A stretch of 64,000 bases of DNA, taken from contig OX388316.1 of the NCBI GenBank assembly GCA_947579605.1, positions 16,061,290-16,125,289 on the forward strand, read 5' to 3'. The notes under the pieces are model-generated. The model did not search any database. It had not been told where the DNA came from and saw nothing but the letters and a program-made list of their open reading frames with translations. Positions within the stretch are counted from its first letter, which is position 1; the number at the start of each line of letters is the position of its first letter. This document shows positions 37,333-50,096 of this stretch, in pieces. The stretch comes from Athripsodes cinereus (Eukaryota > Arthropoda > Insecta > Trichoptera > Leptoceridae). Both the position numbers and the translations under genes were made by a program.

Positions 37333-37960
37333 ATTACCTGGCATACTGTTCTCTCACTTCCTCTTTCAAACACCATGATTTTTGTCTTTTTTGCATTCAT
37401 TCTCAATCCATTAATCGCACAATTTTCATACACACACGTCATCATTCGCTGTAGATCACTTTCACTTTTAGCCATCAATACCAAATCATCGGCAAACATT
37501 AACGCTCTTACATTCATCCCATTCATATCAACACCTACATTCATTTCTTTCAATGGACGAATACAATGATCAATGTATAGGTTAAAAAGCCATGGCGACA
37601 TCGCACGCACCCTTGTTTTACTCCTTTTGTCAATGTGAACCATTCCGACAGGTTATTGTTCACTCTAACACACGCAGAACTTCCTGTATATAGGGACGCA
37701 ATGGCGCGAATTAGCCGACTACCCATCCCACACATTGATAGTACTTGCCACATTTTCTCACGATCTACTCTATCATAAGCCTTTTCTAGATCAACAAACG
37801 CGCAGAAAAGCTTCTGGTGTTTCTCCAGGAGCTTCTCTGTCACCATTCGCAAGGAGAAGATCTGGTCCACAAACCCTCTACCACTCTGAAAGGCACCTTG
37901 CACATCCCATACATTCGTCTCAGTCACTTTTCGAACTCTTTCAATCAATTCTATGCCTTC

Positions 37961-40900
37961 TTATACACGATCGACACATAATTATGAAAATTAAGAAAAA
38001 AGTAACATACATATGATTACATTAAAATAATAAATTTCATCATTATAAACATAAAAAAGTAATTGGGTTATAGATACCTATTACAAAATGAATAAATTAG
38101 AATAACTGCATAACAATGATAACACATAATGATTGACAACCAATGTCGGTAGGTAGAGTAAAGAATAAAATAAGTAAAACATTTATATCATTCTTACATA
38201 TTATAATAATAACAAACATAAACTTGATAATTCAATTTAGTACAAAAAGACGGATGTGTTGTAATGACAAAACGCTAAACAAACAAGTTCATTTTTTTCA
38301 AACCAAGACGTAATATCGAAGTACAAAGACATTTCTCAGTTGCGTGTTTGACTAACTGAAGTACGTAACCTTACAATTGTAAAATAAGTATAATACAAGA
38401 TAAGCACACAATGGAATAACATAATGACATAGAAGTACTTAGGTACACTCAAATGTAGTCATATAATGAGATAATTCAATTACGGGATGCAATCACTTGT
38501 GGTCTTTTGATAATAATCAAGAAACCGAAAAAAGGAATGATGCCTTTAGCGACAAACTCGCTCAAAAAAGGACAATAATAAATAAAAAAAATAACTGAGT
38601 CTATGATCATAAACTATTTGTACAAATTGCAGGTATAAAAGAATAAAATTTCAGGAGCTTTTAGGGCACGCACCAGCGTACATATTTAATTATTTATACC
38701 TATGTAATTATAAAATGCATTCACTCAGTCTTAGTCAAAGCAAAAAGTATTGAAACAGCATTTATAATTTCTTTAGAAACTGAGATAATTTTCTGTGTAG
38801 GTACCCACCTTTGTAGGTAGAAACGATGTATGGCTTTGCTCGTTATCTGGGTCTCCTCAATTTTACATACTGTAAAGATTGAATAATTTAATACTTTAAT
38901 GCTAAGTATAAGTTCAGTACACTTAATATTAAAAGTTCAACACTTAATCTACATACAGTTATGAGGTCAAATTTAAATGAACTTACATATCTGTCAAACA
39001 AAATCAAATAACTAAAACACTCGACTCGATGAAACCATCATATGTCCAATTAACATAACAAAAAATTATAATATACAATGTGTCAAGACTTGAATAAATA
39101 ATACACTAAGTACATTTTACGTCTAAAAAATATTATAATGTAATAAAATAAATATCTCTAATGGACTTTACAAACATCTGACCCATTTCTAAAATGAAAC
39201 AACAAAAAATCAATAAAACAATCATTCTCTGGTCATAGAAATCAAGAAACACATTAGCGATAATTGCAGAGTCATTCAATAACATTTTTTTGTATATTCA
39301 ATATCTCCAGCGGATCTACACTTCGAATTCCAGTTTCCATTTGTGATTCGGGTACCCGAATTAAAAAAAAAAGAAACTTCAGAAGTCAACTTTAGACAAA
39401 TAATAATGGTGCGTATTGCGGTAGTCTTTTTGGGATGAGGAGGAACCTACTAAATAATATTATTATCAAGTCATTTTATAGTGGTTAATAAAAGGAAGAA
39501 GTAACTTCTTCGACTACCTGCCGCAAGCCGCGGAGCATTTGAGTAAGTAGCTTCAATTCATCGGGTGTCATTATCAGACTGTACAATAAGATAAAGGCGA
39601 TAAGCGATAAAGATTTAAGAGTAGAGTATAATCACATCTATTAATGGTGCAGGTAACTAGAAACATATATTATGATGTAAAAATAATGTGTTGTATAGTT
39701 AAATGGATAATAAAATATGCTCACTATGTCACTAATTTGTAATACACATTATAGACTGTACAAAATGATATTGAAAAACCCGTCAAGGAAATATGCAGAT
39801 AAATAACCAAATAGCATTTTCTATATTTGCGTAGTCACAAACGATATTAAAGAATGAACACAAAAAATGTGTTAAAAAAATGAATCTAGCGAGTCGATGA
39901 ACTTGTAAATACAAATCTGTTTTTGATAATCAAATAAGAAATATATATTTTCCGTATAGATCGAATCAGGTGTAATTCATGAAGATCCTTAGATAGGTAA
40001 ATATTGTCGTAATTAAAAATTATAAACTTACAGATCAAAGAGTGAATTAACATTTATGAAACAAAATATTTATGAACAATAATTCTCCGCTAAATCAAAG
40101 CCAGTGGACTTTTGAACTAAATAATTCATTGATACGCCTATCATATAAATACACTCTTCCATTTCCAAGAATACTCCTCTCATACAACTTCGTACAAATT
40201 ATTGTCAGAATATATATTGACACAGGCAACATTATACGTTATACAAATTTGTTAGGTCATTATAAGGCGCCAAAGTTTTGTTATTAAAAATCATGATAAT
40301 ATCTATGGGAGATTCGTTCGTAGTATATTATTTAACAAACTTATTACTTTTCACTCATAACCGGTTTGTTAAATCAAGTGCATGATGATAACGCAATATT
40401 TCCTGTAAAATAACTTATTTCCTTTTGAAATATGAAGACGTAGTAAAATTATATGAACGCATGGTCAACATCGAAAACTGTACGAAATGTATGTAAAAGC
40501 ATATTCAATATTATTATGTGTCCTAGGATTAGACGTGCAGTTCAAATATCACTGGCCATGCATACCTACATAATGTATGTTCATTTTCCAACTCTATGTA
40601 AAAATATCTTTAAAAATAACAAAAATGCTTATATACAAGTCTGTTTTACTTCGTTTCTAATGCGAATTTTAATTTATACACAAATAATAAAATGGTCAAC
40701 ACGGCGATTTAATGCATCAAAAATTTTGACACCAAATCATTTGTCGCTAATAATTTACTGTGAATAAATATCTTAAGCATTGTCATGATGAATTAATTAA
40801 ATACAGTACAACCTCGTCGACTACTATCGCATTACAGAGAATATCAGATCAAACTAAATAATAAACATCATCCTATCAAAGTATTTAAGGATTGGTAACA

Positions 40901-43150
40901 TATTTAATAAACAAGTTTTGTTACTATGCTTAACTCACGGATTATATCGCCAACAAATAAACTGAAAATAATTTTAGTTTTTCCATGGATAATACGATTT
41001 AAAAGAAAAAATTTTTTTAGACCGATATAGTTGTATAACAATAACCTACATGATAGGTTAACTTGATAAACTAATCAATTGATTACACTGCGATTTATTT
41101 GTCTAGGTATCCTAACGACATGAATTAATTAGGTATAATTAATAATAACAAAATCACACAAAAATAATGCAATCTATTTAACAAAATAAAAACACGAAAC
41201 ATACTCGAGAAATTAAACATAATAGCATCAAAACAGGAATTACTGTAAGTATACGTAACAAATCGTGACTAAAACGTCGCATTGGTAATAATGTTAAATG
41301 TTACGTCTTGGAAACATTGGAAATATTATCACGGCTGATCCATTCACACTTTCCCTAATCCATTACCCGAGTTATTATCAAACGCTGTGATAATCAATTG
41401 CTCACGATTATGTTATCATTCCGCTACGTCGCTGTGTCAGATACAACAATTATAAGCATGGGAAGCACAAGTTAACACGCATGGTGGCGAATACATACAT
41501 AACGTCAACACATTCATATTTACACGGAAATGATAATTTGATAAATAGCATTCAATCAATTTTACATACCTACTCCAATCTATGCATTCGTACAGTACTA
41601 CTTGCTAAAAAAATTGTAGTGAAATATCTTGGTATTAAATTTTTTTTAAATGTAGTCGATCACTTACTCACGAGTAAGGCTGAAATAGTAAATAATTAAT
41701 ACTAATAAACTGCTTAAATAATCCGAATTGATAGTCTAGTTATCGAAAAACTAATTTTGGATAGTATCGCTACTAGATCCACCTGGTGGCAAAATGCTGA
41801 ATGAAATATTTATTCAGCAATCGAATTCAGTTCATTCCTAGAGATTCATTTATCTAGTAGGTACGTATATTTTCGACGATTAAATACAAATTGCAGCATT
41901 GAGATGTTCATTAACAATGGATTCAGACGGACGGCCAAACACGCCATTCATGATGATGAGATTTTTATTAAAAACCGTTGCTTAATGACAGGAATATTTT
42001 AATATCAAAAAATACATACTGTGTGACCACAACAATTGTTTGCTAAATATATTTCATACCACTTTCAGATTTTAGCATTATAAATTATGTATGAAAGTTG
42101 TTGACAAGAATTTACTTAAGACTATATCTGAAATTAATCTCATCATAAAGGTTGGAATGTCTACACTATTTCCTTAAATACACAGTTATAAAAGCCAGAT
42201 TTTTTTAGAGGTATGATCAAATATTTTTAATTAAAGCTGCTAATAATGTTCCTGTTTATAAACGATAGATCGTCATTTTAACTTTTATGAGATAAATATA
42301 AATAAAATATGTCAAACAAAAAAAGACAATTGACAAACACGGTGTGTAGTTTATTTTTATATTAAGATGTAGGTACCTGCATACATAAATATAGATGTAC
42401 TTACTGTGGGAAAAAAATTGAAGTGCAGATTTATTAAATAGAGAAAATACTTATGCTTTTGATTAGAATGAGCCCAGTGCCTAAAGAGAAAAAAAAATAA
42501 AAAAAAAAGATACAATCATGAATGTGTTTCTATAACACCACATAAAATTGATCAAATCAAACCGAAAAGATCTTTTCGGAAAAGGAGAATAAATATAAAA
42601 GGGGTTATAGAGAGATAATAATACGTTACAGATAAAGGATCTGCCTTATCGAAATAAAATCTATTAAAATCTAAAAAAGTAAATGGATATTTTAAAAACA
42701 GCTGCTAGGGAAGAGTAGGTAGGTAGGAAGACGGCCTTAGTCCAGTATTTTTTTAAAAAGCGTAAAAAAGATGCTATTAAATAAATAAACATGTAACCCT
42801 TTTCATTTTAATAATTAACAAGGTGAGCGTAAATTATATTCTTTCAACCCTCTACTTATCAATTAATTAACACTGCAGTGTCTAAATACACACGAATCAA
42901 GAATGCGTGAAACACGTGTTGTATCTTAAAGACTTAAAGACATTGTACAAAAGTTAATCCTTTCATTCAAAGCTCATATGCAGGGACAACAAGTATTATA
43001 ATACTGCCACTTTAATTACACATAATTGATTTTACGAAGGAAACTAAGTAGGTGCCCACCTTAAAAGAGTTGAATAAACTTCAATAACAAACAATAAAGT
43101 TTTTTCAAATATTTATTTAGAAAGGTTGAAAATTGGACCCTGAAATAATG
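37961..43150. other. No gene recognised; long AT-rich stretch
   Basis: About 5 kb without recognisable coding, RNA or repeats apart from a 16-bp palindrome at 39346-39361. A GC-richer spot at 39505-39545 has a donor-like gagtaagt, but no exon can be supported. ORFs at 40453-40767 and 41481-41699 have no motif and biased composition. Confidence 0.45.
39346..39361. repeat. Perfect 16-bp palindrome
   Basis: attcgggtacccgaat is its own reverse complement and is GC-rich against an AT-rich background. Function unknown. Confidence 0.6.
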
Positions 43151-43281
43151 CGGACCCTAATGCAGAACTAGCCTAAGTGTTTTCGAGTGATTTTTGAAAA
43201 ATCCAAAGCAAATTTTAACATGCATTATTATTTAGGAATCTAATAACACTCATTCATTTAATTATCTCGTATCTATTATTA

Positions 43282-44343
43282 ACAACTTAAGGGAAGAACT
43301 TTTTAAGACTCTAAACCAGATAGGAATGAGTTATAAAGACAGAAGAGCAATCTGGAGCTAATACAAGAACGAAATGGCTGTGATTAAAAGCGGAGAGAGC
43401 TGCGCAGAAGCAAGGGTCGAACAAGGTGTAAGACAGGGATGCTCAATGTCGCCAGCTCTCTTTAACTGCTATATACAGAGAGCTATTGATGATCTCAGAG
43501 AAGAAATGAAGAACTGGACAGGAGTCAAAATAAATGGGAAAAAGGTCGACATGATTAGATATGCTGACGACATAGCACTGCTCGCAGACTCCGCGATGGA
43601 GCTGAACGAAGCCTTAGCAAAAATGGAAAGTATACTGTTGTCAAAGTACAACATGAAAATAAATAAAGACAAAACAAAATGTATGGTCGTTGGAAAAGAG
43701 GAAGCGACTGCGAATATTGCCATAAATGGAGTGAGCATCAAACAAGTAAGAGAATTCGTGTACTTGGGCAGCAGAATAAACCAAGATGGACGCTCCAAAT
43801 CGGAAATTGTGAGCAGAATAAACCAGGCAAGGATTGCTTTTAACAAAAAATCTAAGATATTGGAATCCCCAAACATTGATTTAAGCGTAAGGAAGAACCT
43901 TACTAAAGCCTTTGTATGGAGCATTCTGCTTTATGGTTGCGAGACGTGGACCATCAGCAAGAGGGAAAGCGGACGGTTGGCGGTCTTTGAAATGTGGTGC
44001 TACAGACGCATGCTGAAGATCCATTGGTCGGAACACATCGAAAACGAAGAAGTATTAACAGGGTAGGCGAAAAAAGGCAACTTCTCAAGAGAATCAGACA
44101 ACAACGAGCTAACTGGATTGGCCACAACATCAGGCACCCAGGACTACTCATCGCCATTGCGGAGGGTAAGACCGAGGGGACAAATGGCAGAGGCCGACCA
44201 AGAGATGCGTATATGGACCAACTGAAGAGGGACATGAATTGTGGCTCATACGTAGAGCTGAAAAGACTGGCTGAGAATAGGGAGGAATGGAGAAGAAAGT
44301 CAAAACTCGTTGCAGACCAATCCAATGGATTGTAACTCATTAT
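43282..44343 (+). mobile_element. 5'-truncated RTE-like LINE
   Basis: About 1062 bp with an exact 12-bp target duplication, tatctattatta at 43270-43281 and 44344-44355. It encodes the second half of the reverse transcriptase and the C-terminal region. There is no poly(A). The end is short and AT-rich. Confidence 0.88.
43284..44335 (+). pseudogene. RTE-like reverse transcriptase, partial and broken
   Basis: The frame opens at 43284 with LREELFKTLNQIGMSYKDRR and meets an in-frame TAA at 43359. It then continues from the ATG at 43374: ARVEQGVRQGCSMSPALFN (palm), MIRYADDIALLADS (catalytic YADD), MKINKDKTKCMVV, VREFVYLGSRINQDGRSKSE, LLYGCETWTISK and FEMWCYRRMLKIHW. At about 44058 a 1-base deletion moves the frame. 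The rest (RVGEKRQLLKRI, ANWIGHNIRHPG, EGKTEGTNGRGRPRDAYMD, ENREEWRR) is readable to the stop at 44335. One nonsense change and one frameshift make it inactive, but the identity of the blocks is clear. Confidence 0.9.
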
Positions 44344-44431
44344 TATCTATTATTATCATTTCTTAATTCTTAATACTTAACTCAGTTTGACCAAAATTTT
44401 AACTTAGGCTTGTTCTGCATTAAGGTGGCGA

Positions 44432-44908
44432 ATTGTCTAGGAAACTTGAGGAAAAAGTCATTTAATTAGGTAGATATTAATCATAGTTCACTTGATAGAT
44501 TTAGAAATATTCGTTGATATAGCATGCTCTGCGTCAGCCGGGTTTACCCCCGCCTGACGTAGGTGTGTTTTAGGGTTGGTTTTACCCATTGTGGCGGTGG
44601 TGCGTATGGCGAACTCGTCTTTTCGTTGTGTCATCCTGTCTCCCTTGGTGGAGAGTAGGTTTGGTAGGGATGACCCTTTCGGGAGGGTTTAATGTTTCCA
44701 TGTTTCCACACCATGCTGGCGCTGGCGACTCTCGGGCTCGCGCCATTTAAACGCGTAACTGCGCGTCTCTGGACACCTCACCTCGGCCTTCTGTACATAA
44801 TACTTGTATATATTTTATTATTATGTTTTTTTTTACTTTACCTCACTCTTTGTATTATTTTTCTCTTTTTTTTCTGTACTTATATGTATTATATTATATT
44901 AATAAATG
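44432..44908 (+). other. Probable LINE 3' UTR with hairpins and polyA signal
   Basis: A GC-richer block (44525-44790) contains a stem cgtcag with ctgacg (44532-44559) and a second stem accctttcgggagggt (about 44670-44687). A T-rich stretch and aataaa at 44901-44906 follow. The arrangement resembles the 3' end of a non-LTR element, but no coding part is attached. The 107-codon ORF at 44692 has no reverse transcriptase motif. Confidence 0.4.
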
Positions 44909-45025
44909 TTTTACGAACCAAAAGGGACATTGAAGAGAGAAGTAGTATAAAAGATTCCCACGACGGCGGTTTTGGCCGGCCGGCCCTTCAGGCCTCCCCA
45001 ATGGCCCGCCCGTGAGGACAATTTT
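44909..45025 (+). repeat. GC-rich dispersed repeat, copy 1
   Basis: Shared with 52600-52735 in opposite orientation: gggacattgaa, aaaagattcc, ggccggccggcccttcaggc and the following ccc-rich block. It has a double FseI-type core and no coding sign. Confidence 0.65.
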
Positions 45026-48000
45026 GGTTTGAATGTGCGGATAAGTAGGAGTTAACGACTCCTGAGATAACTGGGTGTGAGGTGGATCTTTCTTCAATGA
45101 TATAGCATTTCTCTAAAAGGTACTCTATTAAAAGGTGTTGTTCTGAAACAAGACGTGAAAAATGCATGACAATAGACACGGTTAATATGCTTCCAATAGG
45201 AGATAATAAATTATTTATAATTTTTTTTAAATTAATACTTAATTCATGAAGGCTGCGATGTAAGTTCAGTTCTATACTTTATATCAAACATTAAGCTCTC
45301 GATTTTTTCAGAGACAGCTACCGGCAAATAGGATTTAATATAACTAGTTACAGTACTATAGTTACGTTGCGTTCAAATTGGTATAGTTACAGATACAATA
45401 CTAACTTAAGTATCTTTAAAATTAATAATAATTTAAACATACATGTGACGTTTAATGGCATATCTATAGGTATATACCTAATCGGTAACAATCTTCGCAA
45501 GGCAAAGAACTTTTTAGCAATAAAATTAAACCATCAATGCACGAGATTCATTTCATTTAAATTAAATCACATATATAAAGCGTTTAACAGACGGGTTCGA
45601 GCATTAAACATTATGCAAATAAATTCACTTAGCGTTGCAAAGAAAAAAAGAAGATAAAAATAAAGGCGGAAATTTACTCGAGTAATCTGTAGAAAGACGA
45701 TAGACTTTATTTTCTAAGATATACCTATTAAGTTTGTCTCTTATATTCCTTTTCGTATGACTTACGAGTATCCTGAAAATTAATATCAGCACATTGGAGA
45801 AAATACAAAGTAAAGTTATAGTATAAAAAAAACTCCCACTTATCTAGTGCAAGTCAGCTATCCATGGTAAACATCCCAGGAACAGCAGCGGCGAAGTGTT
45901 CGCGGTGTGAATGATATTCAATTTAAAATCGTTTTTATTAAAACACCTTTTGTTATATAAGAATAATACAAAAAAGAACATAATCATAGAATTTATAAAC
46001 GGATAGGTAGTAAGTAGGTACATGACTGGTAAGTAAAGGAGCTTAACTAACATAGGTAATAATATCTGACAAGACACCTGCATCGTTAGTAGTAGAGAAT
46101 AGTTGTTTGAAATAGTGGGGTGATGAGTGGTATTGCAACCGAAACAAAAACCATTCTTGAACACAATAAGTCGAACAAGTAATACTTTAATCTGGATGCC
46201 GAATAAAAATAGAATCAAATCGACATAATTGTTATTAGCGGCATGACGAAGCGTAAGATCTAAATTTGAAAGACCGAAATGTATCATTCATATTATTGTG
46301 ACACGATTGTCTTAGTATCAAAAATGCTAGCCCGCAAAGAACAGTATTGTTTTACTAACATTGTTCAACGTAAAATTATAATGTTTTGTAAAATCTTGAA
46401 AATCTGTGCAGAAAAAATATAGGATACATAGTGTACAAATAAACATACATTTTTTTTATAGTATAAAATATCAAGGATGTAAAAAAATACCAAAATATAA
46501 AACCCAATAAAATCTAAAGTCGCAAAAAAATAAAATAGGAAGGACAGTGATGCAATAAAATATTGCACATTTATTGGAGGATTACGCAGCATGTTATCAA
46601 AACAAGGAAATTATTAAAAATTTAATAAAAATCAAACGATATATACCTATAATCTGCAATAAAAAAAATACATCTCCTGGCCACGGGCAAAGGTATTGCA
46701 GGACCTGAATATTCGCATCACTAAACAATATAATGGATCTAAAGGGAGTGCCTTTTGTTGATATTTTTTATATTAAATAACTTCCTGTCAATCAATTAAT
46801 GTTGTAATAATATTAAAAAAGTCTTAGACAAATATTTTGAAAACTTCTGTGTATATTTGATTTACAACTACCGGATTAAAAAAATGTGCTGAAATATCAA
46901 AGCGTGGGTAAAAAAAATACAAAAAAAAATATTAAATTCAGTGAAAAATTTAGGACGACTTAAATAAAATCGGGGGTCAATAATTTAAGAAAATAACAAT
47001 AAAAAAATCTTTGATATATATGACACATTTTATAACAAAAGAGGTGTGATAAAATGCACAAGTAGATTCACGATATAGACCATAAAAAATACGACAAAAC
47101 TTAAAGCTCTTAAATACCTACCTACAATTAAATTTTTTTCAACAATGAATAATATCTTCATCTTATAACAATATTCAATTTGCTGACTAGTTATTTAATT
47201 AACCTTTGATGGTCTTTAGCATTTAAATGAGACCACCTCATAGTTTCATAGTGTTTCATAACAAGAAGTTTCTTCAACACTTTGACTTAATAGGAAATTT
47301 ACTATTCCTGGAACTAGGAGTAGTGAGTGACTCACACTCATTGTGATCAATGATTAAGATAATAATAATAATATGAACAACATTCATGATTGTTACAACA
47401 CAACCAATAATGCATTGTTGTGGATGAAATGAGTCGACACCACGTTGTAGGTACATTAGTAATATTAGGTTAATATGCAATACACAAAGAAGATAATAGT
47501 AGTACAGTAGTAAAATGCAGCACATGTAGGAAGGAATGTGATAGTGTAACTACATACATACTACCAGTATCCATTCATTCACGCCTTCACGTTATTAAAC
47601 ATACCTACATAGCGAACAACAACTGCAGGACAAAATACTGTGCATACGAAAATAAACAAATCAATGTGAAGTGAAGCGTGGAGTCTTTGATTATGAATGG
47701 ATATTGTGAAGCTTTTAGTTAAGCTCCGATATTTCATTGTTCGGCGGCCACCCGAAAAAATCGACTTCCTTTCACAGCGATCCCAACGTGTACGGATTGT
47801 ACGGATGCCTTCGACGCTTATTACTTTGTATCAAACACAACAATGCAGGACACAATAAGGATATTGCTGGAAATCAAAATAAAAGATTCCAATACATTCG
47901 GGGATAGTAGCATAAAAATAAATACATCACTAAAACGTAATAAGTGTGAAATTTTTAACTATGTGATAATAACAAACAAATAGTCATAAACAGTTAACTA

Positions 48001-48606
48001 TAGTAAAAATATATTATTATGTCTGCGAAGAAAATGCTTATAACAGAATAATCGACCGCCAAAACAAATATTGGACAAAAGAAATTAGAATGTCAATCGA
48101 GACAAAATACGATAGAAACGTAGACAAACGTAAACGGAGGTAGAAACGATATTATCATAGCAACCTATATAATATTTATTATGAAATTTTAATGTTGGAA
48201 ATAAGACAAGCTGAGGCATGAGACACAGGTTTGGATGGCTTAAGGGTAAAACTATAGAATCATCAATAGTTGTTATTAGCACTTACAAAAGGAAACGATA
48301 GGAAGTATCACGTGTACAAGTGACTCGCCGATCTTTTGATAAAATCGCGGGCCGACATAAGGAGGACAAAACCCTTTCATTACGCAAACGATTGTTGGAT
48401 AATATTATCATCAGCTGATATCTGATACTTTTTGCGTGCGAACAAGTCGTTTCTATTACCATTCATGATATAATGTAATAACATTATTGTATTGATCGAG
48501 GAGTGTTGAAAAGGGGACGAAACTGAGATCCACCTTCTGGCAACTTCATAAATCTGATAAATTAAGAGATCGAGTTATTTTTATTGATAAATGTAAAAGT
48601 AGAAGG
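45026..48606. other. No gene recognised; AT-rich
   Basis: ORFs such as 45367-45657 (+) and 45844-46287 (-) are open by chance in A/T-rich DNA and show no motif. A GC-richer patch near 47745-47840 is unassigned. Confidence 0.45.
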
Positions 48607-48609
48607 CGC

Positions 48610-48639
48610 GGCATCAAAGGGCGGCAACCCTTTGACGCC
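48610..48639. repeat. GC-rich 12-bp hairpin
   Basis: ggcatcaaaggg pairs with ccctttgacgcc across a 6-base loop. The single mismatch would be a G-U pair in minus-strand RNA. Confidence 0.6.
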
Positions 48640-50096
48640 TAAAGAAAAAGGACAAAAAGTAGTGCACTTCCTGTAGCTTCTGAGAATATAATGTTATGGA
48701 ATCATATTGCGTAACCTTACAGCGCAGGTCTCCTTGCGTTATTATCCTTTTATAGACCCATAAAATGGAATTGTAATAAAATAAATGGAAAGCTCCAAGT
48801 GTTCCATTGAGTAAATATTTAAATATAATATGTTGACTATCACGTGTGGTCTTATTAATGTTAGTACATATACTCGTATTATGGCAAACATCAGTGTCCA
48901 ATACAATATTATTATTATTATATTTGGGTTAGTTGGAAGAGATCGCGCCTTTGCGATAAACTCGCCATCTGTATATTGATTGTATTTAATTTGAATGTTT
49001 ACCTTCTATGAAATTTTATGTAATCAATTTACAGTAAAGAATGAATAAATAAATTAATATTTGAATTACTATGTAGTTATATATTTTTGATTTAATATTA
49101 TCTGTAAACTAAAACAAAAAATGAAAACAATGCAGGTGTAAGATATTGCGGTTTGAAACAAAGATTCAAACACCTCGCTAAAATGTACATTTGGAAGATG
49201 ACAGTCATTACGTACAAAAAACAACATTAATTATACCTAATACTAGAATTACCTACGAGTATATCAGAAGATAGTCGTTTTGTCTGTGAACTTATTTCGT
49301 TTAAAATTCAGGTATAGAACCCACCAATAACAAGTTGTTTATACGACATAAATAAATTATCAAAAAAGCCAACAAATAAAAGCATTCAGTGACATAGATT
49401 TAATAGGGTTAACAAAAGGGATAAGAATGGAGAGATTTAAAGAACGTATACACACCGCGATGGCGCTAAAAAAACTGTATTTATTTATTTCTAGCCGCAT
49501 CTTCAATGAAAGATATCCTAAGAGGATTTTCTTCCTAATTAAGTAACGACTCACCGTTAAAGCGTTTATAGCGCAGGATTAATTTGACTTGAGAAGTTTA
49601 TATATAAAACATAAAAATAGAATTATTGTGAAGAATGTTGATGGTATTTATAAATAATTCACCAATAAAAAAAGAACGACAAAAGATTCACAAAGGGTTG
49701 ATGACAAAGTAAACAATTCCTACATAATTGGACAGGCGAATGAATACAAGGAAATAATTTTTTGTACATAAAAATATATTCTCAAGTACTATAATAATAT
49801 AATATAACACTGCCGAAAGAAGACCAAATAAATTAGAAAAAAACGTCTTAATTATTGATACATTTAGAAAATAAAAGGGCACAATAAAAAAATTCCTTAA
49901 AATTAAGTTGAAGCGGATGGCAAGATATAATGTGATCACAATGCACCTGCTCTTGCAGTTGCAATAAATTACATACAAAATTATAAAAGAAATACAAAAA
50001 CTAATGTCTTTCTTTATATGAAGAAAAAATTGAGAAATTAATAAAGCAATATAATTATTATTATGAGATATTAAACTATACTATACAACTATAATG
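48640..50096. other. No gene recognised; AT-rich
   Basis: Nothing supportable was seen. Confidence 0.5.

Larger units (their letters stand above)
35273..37960 (-). mobile_element. 5'-truncated LINE carrying two nested insertions
   Basis: This is a minus-strand non-LTR retrotransposon of about 1.3 kb once two inserts (35667-36896 and 37183-37332) are subtracted. The 3' end is at the left, with the cacgccgcttccc and gcggggtaggcagaaa signature shared with other tails in the window. The 5' side stops inside the reverse transcriptase near 37960. A related copy at 50097-50930 preserves the uninterrupted order of the coding blocks. Confidence 0.9.
35273..37960 (-). pseudogene. LINE reverse transcriptase, broken into four blocks
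   Basis: Reading on the minus strand, block 1 (37960-about 37605) has ERVRKVTETNVWDVQGAFQ, the palm motif FCAFVDLEKAYDRVDREK and GVKQGCV. A 2-base insertion then shifts the frame. Block 2 (about 37605-37342) continues with MSPWLFNLYIDHC and LMFADDLVLMA, so the catalytic FADD is still readable. A 150-bp insert interrupts it. Block 3 (37176-36902) has VDECVYLGSLFTRDGKC and LMYASETWTW, ending at NAVEMR. A 1.23-kb insert interrupts it again. Block 4 (35661-35273) has SLRRMCGKSLRD, LRWFGHVERMNEDRMTK, RRRGRPRIKW and KDRRKWRSILSAYP. The clade cannot be fixed by eye. The gene is non-functional. Confidence 0.85.
43151..44429. mobile_element. Inverted-repeat arms flanking a LINE
   Basis: cggaccctaatgcagaact (43151-43169), then agcctaagt, is mirrored by acttaggcttgttctgcatt (44402-44421), then aaggtggc. 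The arms are about 28 bases with roughly four differences. They enclose the RTE-like LINE at 43282-44343. The simplest reading is an older short TIR element split by the LINE. The outer limits and the target site are not resolved. Confidence 0.5.

Noticed and set aside
39505..39550. Host exon ending in gagtaagt
   Set aside because: No acceptor partner or sustained open frame. A single donor-like match is not enough.
45844..46287. 147-codon minus-strand ORF
   Set aside because: Long for the background, but no motif, no start context and no supporting repeat or splice structure. Kept as chance.
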